This document shows positions 1-6,434 of a stretch of DNA of 6,677 nt, one piece after another (within the stretch, counting starts at the first letter, position 1; the number at the start of each line of letters is the position of its first letter). A program made the position numbers and the translations under genes. The notes below the pieces were generated by a model. It had not been told where the DNA came from. It was given only the letters and a program-made list of their open reading frames with translations, and did not search any database. The stretch is from Campylobacterales bacterium (GTDB lineage Bacteria; Campylobacterota; Campylobacteria; Campylobacterales; QNZT01), in NCBI GenBank assembly GCA_026985685.1, contig JALSQA010000459.1:1-6677 (forward strand), written 5' to 3'.

Positions 1-68
1 GAGTTTATCTCTCTGTTTTATCTCCTTTTTTATTTCATATAATTTTTATCCTATTTATTACTCTTTTA

Positions 69-77
69 TGCTACAAT
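69..77 (+). promoter_or_regulatory. Extended -10 promoter for the gene at 110
   Basis: TGCTACAAT (TG at 69-70, hexamer TACAAT at 72-77) matches the extended -10 form TGnTATAAT with one change. No TTGACA-like -35 sits at the right distance; instead the upstream DNA is rich in T runs, which is typical of housekeeping promoters in Campylobacterota. Transcription would start near 84, leaving a leader of about 26 nt with AGGAG at 97-101 ahead of the start codon. The rest of bases 1-68 shows no recognisable gene. Confidence 0.65.
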
Positions 78-109
78 CCATTTTTATATAAAATTTAGGA
101 GAAAAATAG

Positions 110-637
110 ATGAAAAAAATCATATTAGCCCTTTTGGCAATATTAATTGTTGCAGGAGGAATATTCTTTTTACGTAATTCAAAGAATACTTACGACAAAA
201 GTAAGTTTAGTGCAGTTGTGACACCTAGTCCTTTAAAAGTAGACAGCAGTGTCTCATTTACACTACCTGATCAATTTAACAAAGCCCATAGTCTAAATGA
301 AAACACAAAAACATTGATTTTTAGTTTTGCTAAACAAAGTGGACATGATGTACGTAACTTTTTAAAAGAACAACCACAAGATTATCTTAGTTCAAAAAAT
401 GCTTTTTTTGTTGCAGATATAAGCCCAATGCCTACTGTTATAAGAAATGCCTTTGCTCTTCCAGATTTGAAAAAAAGTAGTTTTTCTGTTTTGTTAATCT
501 ATGATGAAAATATCGCAAAACAATTTAAAGACGAAAAAAAAGCCTCTGAAATCATGGTCGTTTCTCTAAATAATAAAAAAGTAACAAATATAACTTTTGT
601 AAAAGATATAGAATCATTAAAAAAGTTGATCAACTAA
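110..637 (+). CDS. Membrane-anchored protein with cysteine-free thioredoxin-like domain
   Basis: This 175-residue protein has one N-terminal hydrophobic segment (about residues 4-21) after MKK, so it is an uncleaved anchor or signal peptide placing the rest in the periplasm. The segment FTLPDQFNKAHSL (50-62) resembles the first strands of thioredoxin/peroxiredoxin-fold proteins. A hydrophobic strand LIFSF (69-73) follows, and then AKQSGHD where a redox CxxC would normally sit. The protein has no cysteine at all, so thiol redox chemistry is excluded. From memory it resembles small periplasmic proteins common in Campylobacterota that are often given uninformative or wrong dehydrogenase names. 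The start is supported by AGGAG at 97-101, eight bases before the ATG. It lies upstream of htrA in the same direction, but htrA seems to have its own promoter. The fold is inferred and the function unknown. Confidence 0.8.
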   Translation: MKKIILALLAILIVAGGIFFLRNSKNTYDKSKFSAVVTPSPLKVDSSVSFTLPDQFNKAHSLNENTKTLIFSFAKQSGHDVRNFLKEQPQDYLSSKNAFFVADISPMPTVIRNAFALPDLKKSSFSVLLIYDENIAKQFKDEKKASEIMVVSLNNKKVTNITFVKDIESLKKLIN

Positions 638-676
638 GGATATCTGATATCATTAACCATGTATTAACAAACTATT

Positions 677-682
677 TATAAT
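677..682 (+). promoter_or_regulatory. -10 element of the htrA promoter
   Basis: TATAAT at 677-682 is a perfect -10 hexamer. A weak -35 candidate (TTAACC, 653-658) lies 18 bases upstream, and there is no extended TG. The predicted transcription start is about 689, directly before the inverted repeat at 691-731, so the hairpin would form the very 5' end of the htrA messenger. Confidence 0.55.
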
Positions 683-690
683 CAGTTAAT

Positions 691-732
691 CCTCATTTTA
701 TATACTTATCGAGTAAGAAAATAAAATGAGGA
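691..732 (+). promoter_or_regulatory. Long hairpin masking the htrA Shine-Dalgarno
   Basis: CCTCATTTTAT (691-701) and ATAAAATGAGG (721-731) are perfect 11-bp inverted repeats. Inside them the pairing continues: A702/A720 mismatch, T703-A719, A704/A718 mismatch, then CTTA (705-708) with TAAG (714-717), closing a 5-nt loop. The ribosome binding site AGGA (729-732) has its AGG paired with the opening UCC of the left arm. The ATG follows seven bases later. An AU-rich stem with mismatches that covers the Shine-Dalgarno of a heat/envelope-stress protease is the layout expected of an RNA thermometer. A DNA operator is the main alternative; the 9-bp CIRCE sequence is absent. Confidence 0.6.
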
Positions 733-739
733 TTTATAT

Positions 740-2104
740 ATGAAAAAAATTTTAGCATTTACTTCGCTACTTGCCGTTGGTCTTAGTGCTAACGCTATTG
801 ATTTTAACCTTGCACAAAGCAATCCAAAACATGTAGAACCAACTTCTATGAATGAAGTACTCTCTTTTCATGATAGTATCAAAAATGTCATGCAAAGTGT
901 TGTCAATATATCAACAACAAAAGAGATACCTGCCTATCAAAACAATCCATTTTACAATATACCATTACCTAGACAAAAAAGTGCCCATGCCTTAGGCTCT
1001 GGAGTCATTGTCAGCAGTGATGGTTATATCGTCACCAATAATCATGTTGTCGAGAATGCTGATGATATTACAGTCACACTTCCAAAAAGCAAAGATGAAT
1101 ATAGTGCTAAAGTTATCGGAACAGATAAAGAGAGTGATTTGGCTGTCATCAAAATAGAAGCCAAAAATCTTCATGCTATAAAACTTGCTGATGCAAAATC
1201 ACTACAAGTAGGTGATGTTGTTTTTGCCGTGGGTAATCCTTTTGGTGTAGGAGAAAGTGTCACACAAGGAATAATCTCAGCTCTAAATAAAAACCGTGTA
1301 GGTATCAACCAATATGAAAACTTTATCCAGACAGATGCTTCAATCAACCCAGGAAATTCAGGTGGGGCACTAGTAGACAGCCGTGGTGCACTTATCGGTA
1401 TCAATAGTGTAATCATCTCTCGAAGTGGAGGAAACAACGGCATTGGTTTTGCCATTCCTATCGATATGGTAAAAAACATCACTAAAAAACTTGTAGATAA
1501 TGGAAAAGTTACCAGAGGATATATGGGTGTAAGTATTTCAGATGTCACCAAAGAGTATAAATCCGTTTATAACCATAAAAAAGGTGCTGTAGTTCTCACA
1601 ATAGAAAAAAATTCACCAGCACAAAAATATGGTATCAAACGGGGTGACTTGATCTTTGATGTAAATGGCAAAACAATCAAAACTGCCTCTGATTTGAAAC
1701 AACAAATTGCTTCATATAAACCAGATCAAAATGTTACCTTGAAAGTAGAACGTAACAAAAAAAATATAGACCTAAGAGTTGTCCTAACATCACGTGATAC
1801 TTTGGCATTTGACAAAAACACCAAAGAGATTTTTTCAGGTATGCAAATCATCGCACTAAACAATCAAGTACGATACCAATACCGAATACCTGGCAATATA
1901 GAAGGTGCTCTGATTGAAGATATCAAACCACTCTCTCGTGCCGAAAAAGTAGGCTTTCAAGCAGGTGATGTTATAATCCAGGTAGAAGATAAACCAATCG
2001 TCTCTTTACAAGATTTACAAGAGGCACTAAAAGAGTATAAAAGACAACCAAAGCGTATTTATGTCAATCGTTACGGTACAATCTTGATGCTTGTTATCAA
2101 ATAG
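740..2104 (+). CDS. htrA: Periplasmic serine protease/chaperone, DegP/DegQ (HtrA) family
   Basis: The 454-residue product has the full HtrA plan. A Sec signal peptide (1-19) has a likely cleavage after ANA. A trypsin-like protease domain follows (about 45-250), then two PDZ domains (about 260-350 and 365-454). The catalytic triad is visible as H102 in TNNHVV, D133 in SDLAVI and S207 in GNSGG. The loop between the first protease strands is short, as in DegQ, rather than the long LA loop of E. coli DegP. The family degrades or refolds misfolded envelope proteins as trimer-based cages, with PDZ1 binding exposed C-termini. AGGA at 729-732 sets the start and lies inside a hairpin. The stop overlaps the Shine-Dalgarno of the next gene, nine bases upstream of its start, so the protease and the two-component system are probably cotranscribed, as in the Campylobacter jejuni htrA-cprRS arrangement. 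Confidence 0.96.
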   Translation: MKKILAFTSLLAVGLSANAIDFNLAQSNPKHVEPTSMNEVLSFHDSIKNVMQSVVNISTTKEIPAYQNNPFYNIPLPRQKSAHALGSGVIVSSDGYIVTNNHVVENADDITVTLPKSKDEYSAKVIGTDKESDLAVIKIEAKNLHAIKLADAKSLQVGDVVFAVGNPFGVGESVTQGIISALNKNRVGINQYENFIQTDASINPGNSGGALVDSRGALIGINSVIISRSGGNNGIGFAIPIDMVKNITKKLVDNGKVTRGYMGVSISDVTKEYKSVYNHKKGAVVLTIEKNSPAQKYGIKRGDLIFDVNGKTIKTASDLKQQIASYKPDQNVTLKVERNKKNIDLRVVLTSRDTLAFDKNTKEIFSGMQIIALNNQVRYQYRIPGNIEGALIEDIKPLSRAEKVGFQAGDVIIQVEDKPIVSLQDLQEALKEYKRQPKRIYVNRYGTILMLVIK

Positions 2105-2113
2105 GAGTAGTAC

Positions 2114-2797
2114 ATGATCGAAGTTTTGATGATCGAAGATGACAGCGAACTAGCACAGATCATCACCAAATATCTGGCAAAATTCGATATTAATGTTACT
2201 AATGCAGAAGATCCTTATATCGGTTTGTCAAAATTGGAAATAAGCACGTATGAATTGCTTATTCTGGATTTGACACTTCCTGGAATGGATGGATTAGAAC
2301 TTTTACAACGTATACGAAAAATCTCTGATATTCCAGTTATCATCTCATCAGCAAGAGATGATATCGTCGATAAAGTGATTGGATTAGAGCGTGGGGCAGA
2401 TGATTATCTGCCAAAACCTTATAATCCCAGAGAATTAGAAGCCAGAATCAAATCTATCCTGAGACGACATCACAAAAGTGACCAAAAAAATACAGAAGAA
2501 TCAAATATATTTGAAGTAAATGAAGATGGAATGATGATATCATTTAAAGGAGAACTACTCTCACTGACACCAGCAGAATTTGACATCTTAAATGCACTCA
2601 TAAAACATAAAAACGGTGTAGTCTCACGTGCAGATATCATCTATCAAAGTGAATTTATAAATGATGATAGTAGTTTTAAAAATGTTGATGTCATGGTCTC
2701 TAAAATCAGAAGCAAACTTGCTAAAATTGACCCAGATCACACCTACATAAAATCTGTTCGTGGTGTAGGATATCAACTGCTAACCAATCCTGCATGA
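2114..2797 (+). CDS. cprR: OmpR/PhoB-family response regulator, CprR-like
   Basis: This 227-residue regulator has a receiver domain (1-118) and a C-terminal winged helix (about 130-225). The receiver residues are all present: acidic pocket D9/D10, phosphoacceptor D52 in LDLTLPGMDG, switch S79, aromatic switch Y98 and K101 in LPKP. The winged helix ends in the typical VRGVGY hairpin. It should bind direct repeats as a dimer after phosphorylation by the adjacent kinase. The ATG at 2114 is preferred over the later one at codon 6 because AGGAG (2103-2107), which overlaps the htrA stop, lies six bases before it. Its position between htrA and a kinase matches cprR of C. jejuni, described there as essential and connected to envelope functions. 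The symbol is assigned by synteny and domain type, so orthology is likely but not proven. Confidence 0.92.
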   Translation: MIEVLMIEDDSELAQIITKYLAKFDINVTNAEDPYIGLSKLEISTYELLILDLTLPGMDGLELLQRIRKISDIPVIISSARDDIVDKVIGLERGADDYLPKPYNPRELEARIKSILRRHHKSDQKNTEESNIFEVNEDGMMISFKGELLSLTPAEFDILNALIKHKNGVVSRADIIYQSEFINDDSSFKNVDVMVSKIRSKLAKIDPDHTYIKSVRGVGYQLLTNPA

Positions 2798-4008
2798 AAA
2801 ACGTTTCAATCATCACCTTTATAAATACGATATTTATCATCGCATTTGTAGGGGTACTTAGTACATTTATACTTTTTACAAACTGGGAAAGAGATCGCTA
2901 TTTTGCTTATGAAAAACAACGCTACTCTCTTGTAGCAGATGCTTTTTTATCTGGCTTACAATTTTTACCCCAGGAGAGACAATTACAACGACTATATAAA
3001 CATTTTAATGTAAAAAATATCAAAGATGCAGATAAAAGACTCTCCATTTTAAAATCAGCGAAATTACTTTTTATAAAAAATACAATTTTTGGGCGTGTAC
3101 GTGTATATCAAAAAAGAAAAAATCGCTACATCTATATACAAACCCTTGGTTACAATTTAATGCTAAAAGATCTCAAACCAAAAAAATACAATAGAGAAAT
3201 AGCACTACTTTTACTCGCTCTTATAAGTGGTATATTGACATTTATCTATACTACATTAAGACGAAAACTCTATCCACTCAAAGTCCTAGACAAAGAAGTA
3301 CAAAAATTTGCAAATGGAAACCTTGATATACAAATTGGTACATATGGAAATGACGAAATAGGCAAAATAGCAACTACATTTAACAAAGCTATTCAAGCGA
3401 TCAAAGAACAGATGGAATCAAAAAATCTATTTATGAGAAACATGATGCATGAACTCAAAACACCTATCACTAAGGGGCGTATTTTAGCTGAAAGTATTGA
3501 TGATTTTGAAGATAAAGAGTTACTTATAAGATCTTTTGAACGAATGAATGAAATAATCACAGAACTTGCTCAGGTAGAAAAACTAACATCAAAAAATCTC
3601 AAACTAAATCCCCAAATAGTATCTTTTGATGCACTGATTGAAAAGAGTAAAAAGCTTCTGATATGTCAAGAAGAGCGTGTGGTAAAACAATATAATAATT
3701 TTCGCCTTACAGTTGATCCTAATCATTTTACTATCGTACTTAAAAACCTTATAGACAATGCTATCAAATTTAGCACAGATCAAAAAGCAATCATCAAAGC
3801 AACTCCTAAAAAGATAGAAATCCTCTCAAAAGGAGAACAGATGAAACATCCCCTCTCCTACTATACCGAACCATTTTCACAAGAAGAGAAAAAAAACAAT
3901 GGCTTTGGTTTAGGACTATATATAGTTCAGTCTATCTTAGATATACACCATAACAAATTCTCTTATCATTATGAAAATGGCTATAATATTTTTGAGATTG
4001 TGCTATAA
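2794..4008 (+). CDS. cprS: Membrane sensor histidine kinase, ArsS/CprS-like
   Basis: The start codon overlaps the regulator stop (ATGA, 2794-2797), indicating translational coupling. The 404-residue protein has TM1 (about 5-28), a basic periplasmic sensor region of about 105 residues (30-135), TM2 (about 136-154), a HAMP linker (155-207), a dimerisation/phosphotransfer helix with H219 in MMHELKTP, and an ATPase domain (about 275-404). The N box is present (NLIDNAIKFS, N318 and N322), and so is the G2 box (GFGLGL, 370-375). The usual DxGxG box is not: that position reads ILSKGEQMKHPLSYYTEPF (343-361). As far as I recall, this shortened ATPase is shared by ArsS/CprS-type kinases of Campylobacterota, so it is probably a family trait rather than decay. 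The protein should phosphorylate the upstream regulator. The signal is unknown; the tight link to htrA suggests envelope stress. Confidence 0.92.
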   Translation: MKNVSIITFINTIFIIAFVGVLSTFILFTNWERDRYFAYEKQRYSLVADAFLSGLQFLPQERQLQRLYKHFNVKNIKDADKRLSILKSAKLLFIKNTIFGRVRVYQKRKNRYIYIQTLGYNLMLKDLKPKKYNREIALLLLALISGILTFIYTTLRRKLYPLKVLDKEVQKFANGNLDIQIGTYGNDEIGKIATTFNKAIQAIKEQMESKNLFMRNMMHELKTPITKGRILAESIDDFEDKELLIRSFERMNEIITELAQVEKLTSKNLKLNPQIVSFDALIEKSKKLLICQEERVVKQYNNFRLTVDPNHFTIVLKNLIDNAIKFSTDQKAIIKATPKKIEILSKGEQMKHPLSYYTEPFSQEEKKNNGFGLGLYIVQSILDIHHNKFSYHYENGYNIFEIVL

Positions 4009-4009
4009 T
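4001..4009 (+). promoter_or_regulatory. Extended -10 promoter for the nfeD/SPFH pair
   Basis: TGCTATAAT is a perfect extended -10 (TG at 4001-4002, TATAAT at 4004-4009). It overlaps the last codons and stop (4006-4008) of the kinase gene. Transcription would begin near 4016, giving a leader of about 20 nt that contains AAGGA (4027-4031). This indicates that the downstream pair can be expressed independently of the htrA cluster, although read-through is also possible because no terminator is seen between them. Confidence 0.65.
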
Positions 4010-4036
4010 AAAACTATCTACAGATAAAGGATAGAT

Positions 4037-4489
4037 ATGGACATACTTTTTAGTGACCCATTATGGTGGCAATGGATGGCATTTGGATTTATCTTGGTTG
4101 TAGCCGAGATAATTGTACCTTCATTTGTTGTTATCTGGTTTGGTATCGCCGCTATTGCTGTGTCTGTTATAGATTGGATGTTTGATACCACTTTTAAAAC
4201 AGAACTATTTCTATGGATATTTTTATCATCATTCTTTGTCTATCTATGGTTTAAAAAATTTAAACCAAAAACACTTACAAAAAGCGGTCAGGCAGATGAA
4301 GACATGAATACAAAAGGAGTCATAACCCAAGAAGTAGAACCTTTTGGAAGAGGACGTGCAAAGTTTGAAGTCCCTATTCTAGGAAGCAGTGACTGGGTTG
4401 TCACATCTGATGAAAAGTTAGAAACAGGCACACATATCGTCAGTATAGAAGCTTTGGGAAATATGATCAAAGTTAAAAAAACAAAATAA
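4037..4489 (+). CDS. NfeD-like membrane protein (YbbJ type)
   Basis: The 150-residue product has three hydrophobic segments (about 12-28, 30-47 and 56-73), followed by a basic stretch (KKFKPK) and a soluble C-terminal domain (about 85-148). That domain has the small beta-barrel (OB-like) pattern of NfeD proteins, with a conserved-looking G-rich turn (GVITQEVEPFGRGRAKF) and a W120 strand. This is the short NfeD form lacking the ClpP-like protease domain of long NfeD. Short NfeD proteins are almost always encoded beside an SPFH/stomatin gene, as in E. coli ybbJ-qmcA, and are thought to act as partners of that membrane scaffold. The next gene is such a partner, 10 bases downstream. The start is supported by AAGGA, five bases before the ATG. 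Biochemical role not established. Confidence 0.9.
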   Translation: MDILFSDPLWWQWMAFGFILVVAEIIVPSFVVIWFGIAAIAVSVIDWMFDTTFKTELFLWIFLSSFFVYLWFKKFKPKTLTKSGQADEDMNTKGVITQEVEPFGRGRAKFEVPILGSSDWVVTSDEKLETGTHIVSIEALGNMIKVKKTK

Positions 4490-4499
4490 AGGAAATTTT

Positions 4500-5345
4500 A
4501 TGGAATTATTATTAGTCTTACTTGTTGTTGTTCTTATCACGCTATTTGCAGGTATCAAAATCGTTCCCCAGGGAGAAGAGTGGGTAGTAGAGCGACTTGG
4601 AAAATACCACACTACCCTCGTTCCAGGTTTAAATGTCATCATACCTTATGTTGACTCTATACGTCAGAAAATTTCTACCAGAGATATCATACTTGATATC
4701 GAGCAACAAGAAGTTATCACAAAAGACAATGCTGTCATTTTAACAAATGCAGTGGCTTTTATCCGTGTAACAGACCCAAAACGAGCCCTTTACGGTATAG
4801 AAGATTTTAGACTTGCTATCCAAAATCTAATCACAACAACCTTGCGTGCTATTATCGGAGAGATGAAACTAGATGAAGCTTTATCAAACAGAGATATCAT
4901 CAAATCAAAACTAAAAGACCAAATCATCGATGATGTTGTAGACTGGGGTATTACTGTAAAATCTGTCGAAATTCAAGATATCACACCTTCAGGTTCTATG
5001 CAAAGTGCAATGGAACAACAAGCTGCAGCTGAGAGAGAAAGACGTGCTATCGAAACAATAGCAGAAGGTAATAAAAATGCCAAAATATTAGAAGCAGAAG
5101 GTAAACTACAAGCAGCCAAAAAAGAAGCTCAGGCACAAATCGCCCTCTCAGAAGCTTCAGCCCAGGCTATCAAAAATGTCTCAGAAGCTATCCAGGATAA
5201 AGAGCTACCAACTATGTTTTTGTTAGGTGATAGATATATCAACACTCTTGAAAAGATGACAAGCTCACCAAATAGTAAATTTGTCGTCTATCCAGCAGAT
5301 CTGCAAAGTGCCATAAGAGGTCTTTTAGGAACTATAAAAAAATAA
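4500..5345 (+). CDS. SPFH/Band 7 (stomatin/prohibitin-like) protein, QmcA-like
   Basis: The 281-residue protein starts with one hydrophobic anchor (2-18). An SPFH domain follows (about 20-180), opening with IKIVPQGEEWVVERLGKY, the usual bacterial stomatin/QmcA signature, and continuing with the VPGLNVIIPYVD and RDIILDIEQQEVITKDN segments. Next is a long alanine/glutamate-rich helix (about 168-232, with AEGNKNAKILEAEGKLQAAK), predicted to form the coiled coil that drives ring or cage assembly in this family. The C-terminal segment (236-281) includes FVVYPADLQ, matching the hydrophobic end motif of QmcA/stomatin proteins. Family members assemble into large membrane-bound enclosures with partner proteins and influence membrane organisation and protein quality control. 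It is shorter than E. coli QmcA. The start follows AAGGA (4489-4493) by six bases. It ends the transcription unit just before a strong hairpin. Confidence 0.94.
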   Translation: MELLLVLLVVVLITLFAGIKIVPQGEEWVVERLGKYHTTLVPGLNVIIPYVDSIRQKISTRDIILDIEQQEVITKDNAVILTNAVAFIRVTDPKRALYGIEDFRLAIQNLITTTLRAIIGEMKLDEALSNRDIIKSKLKDQIIDDVVDWGITVKSVEIQDITPSGSMQSAMEQQAAAERERRAIETIAEGNKNAKILEAEGKLQAAKKEAQAQIALSEASAQAIKNVSEAIQDKELPTMFLLGDRYINTLEKMTSSPNSKFVVYPADLQSAIRGLLGTIKK

Positions 5346-5355
5346 AGACATCTAA

Positions 5356-5389
5356 ATAGTTCCAAAGTTATCACTTTGGAGCTATATTT
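5356..5389 (+). terminator. Intrinsic terminator of the nfeD/SPFH unit
   Basis: Bases 5356-5368 pair with 5373-5385 to give a 13-bp stem with one G-T wobble and a TATC loop; its core is TCCAAAG/CTTTGGA. It begins 10 bases after the SPFH stop codon. The T tract after it is short and broken (TATTT), so termination on this strand may be incomplete. The structure could also act on the opposite strand. Confidence 0.75.
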
Positions 5390-5617
5390 GCTAAAACATC
5401 AAACTGCGAGTAACCCATAAAAGCATACTTATAGTCTTTTTCACAACTCAAAAACTTTTATAAAAAGTAGCAAAATATTAATTTTTTTTTAATTTAAACT
5501 TTCTGTAAGTAATTTTATTTTATCTAAAGTTATTTTTGTTAAACTATTATTAACTTTATAACATATTTTTCGTTAAAGTATACTAAAAATAAAATTATTT
5601 TAAAAAGGATTAAATTT
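5390..5617. other. AT-rich spacer before the lipoprotein gene
   Basis: No convincing gene lies here. The stretch includes a run of nine T (5482-5490), an imperfect hairpin ACTTTT/AAAAGT (5454-5468) and an 8-bp inverted repeat TAAAGTTA (5525-5532)/TAACTTTA (5551-5558), with a further related TTAAAGT at 5574. A short minus-strand open stretch of 28 codons (5371-5457) has protein-like composition but no good start. The right part is the promoter region of the gene at 5618. Confidence 0.5.
5579..5584 (+). promoter_or_regulatory. Candidate -10 for the lipoprotein gene
   Basis: TATACT differs from the -10 consensus at one base and would start transcription near 5591, about 27 nt before the ATG. 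No -35 is recognisable; the upstream DNA is strongly T-rich, as at the other promoters here. In DNA this AT-rich, chance matches are frequent, so this is tentative. Confidence 0.4.
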
Positions 5618-6424
5618 ATGACAAGATATCAACTTTTGTTAATTTCTACTGTTTGTGCAAGTCTACTTGCAGGATGTGACGGTGCTTGCTGTGGTGATGT
5701 AAATCAAACAAAAAATAGTATCAAAGAGTATGGAGGAGATACAAAATTAATACCTCCAGCAGTAAAATTTACAATCACAGATGTAATCCATGGTAATTGT
5801 ACTGCTGGAAAAGTTCTAACTTTACAATCTCAAAGTACAGATAGTGATGGAACTATCATAGAAAACATATGGGAACAAGACCAAAATCTTATAGACACAA
5901 CAACTATCACTTGTCCAGAAGAAGGAAAAACAAGTACAATATGTTTAACAAGTACAGATAATGATAATCAAAAAGCTAAATCATGTCAAACTATAACAGG
6001 CATAAAAGATACAAACGATATAACCCAAAAGCCACTCTCTATCCTCACACTTCCAAATGATGGTGATACGGGCGATGGACAATATATCGACTGTTCAGAT
6101 ATAAAAGATGCAGATAATATCCACACCTATCCTGATGATATATATTTTTATGGTAGTAATACCCCAAAAGATATCAAAACTGTCACTTGGGAATATACAT
6201 ACATCAAGGCAGATGGTTCAATAGAGTCTGGTCCAACTATCCAAACACAAGCCCAATATAATGCTGAAAATAATGAGATAGATGGTCAATGCAAAAAATG
6301 GTTTCATACTGGCAATGGAGTCAAAAAAATAGATATAAAATTTACAACACTAGATGATGATCATGAAAGCAATACTACAAACTATATATTTGATGTAGAT
6401 TCACATACCCTGCAACAGCTTTAA
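5618..6424 (+). CDS. Cysteine-rich lipoprotein with PKD-like domain
   Basis: The 268-residue product has a lipoprotein signal peptide ending in LAGC, with the lipidated cysteine at C20 followed by D21. In E. coli an aspartate at this position favours inner-membrane retention; whether this holds here is unknown. A linker follows, then a PKD/immunoglobulin-like domain (about 46-130) with the STDSDGTI turn and a W85 strand typical of PKD repeats. A second probable beta-sandwich (about 138-262) has W191 in TVTWEYTY. Besides C20 the mature protein has eight cysteines (24, 25, 61, 99, 109, 123, 159, 225), an even number compatible with disulfides outside the cytoplasm. It is rich in Asp, Asn and Thr. 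AAGGA at 5605-5609 supports the start. No enzyme motif is seen. Such domains usually mediate binding or adhesion, but no partner can be named. Confidence 0.85.
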   Translation: MTRYQLLLISTVCASLLAGCDGACCGDVNQTKNSIKEYGGDTKLIPPAVKFTITDVIHGNCTAGKVLTLQSQSTDSDGTIIENIWEQDQNLIDTTTITCPEEGKTSTICLTSTDNDNQKAKSCQTITGIKDTNDITQKPLSILTLPNDGDTGDGQYIDCSDIKDADNIHTYPDDIYFYGSNTPKDIKTVTWEYTYIKADGSIESGPTIQTQAQYNAENNEIDGQCKKWFHTGNGVKKIDIKFTTLDDDHESNTTNYIFDVDSHTLQQL

Positions 6425-6434
6425 AAAGAATAGA

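Noticed and set aside
20..40. AAGGAG on the minus strand (31-36 region) as the start of a divergent gene
   Set aside because: No start codon follows at a usable distance inside the window; a divergent gene could begin beyond the left edge but cannot be supported here.
534..541. Eight-base A runs as phase-variation tracts (also 1757-1764 and 3889-3896)
   Set aside because: Runs of eight A occur in several genes here simply because lysine codons are AAA in an AT-rich genome; none is longer, and none is a G/C tract of the kind that usually phase-varies in Campylobacterota.
639..651. GATATC repeated twice after the first gene as a terminator
   Set aside because: The possible stem is only four pairs and no T run follows.
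992..1551. Two open frames on the minus strand inside htrA
   Set aside because: They lie opposite the protease domain with its intact triad, have no Shine-Dalgarno of their own, and their translations show no domain pattern; they are antisense shadows.
4014..4034. CTATC/GATAG hairpin masking the nfeD ribosome site
   Set aside because: Only five weak pairs around an 11-nt loop, with competing alternative pairings; unlike the htrA leader it is not convincing.
4288..4642. Two minus-strand open frames across nfeD and the SPFH start
   Set aside because: They overlap well-supported genes on the plus strand and read as shadow translations without recognisable features.
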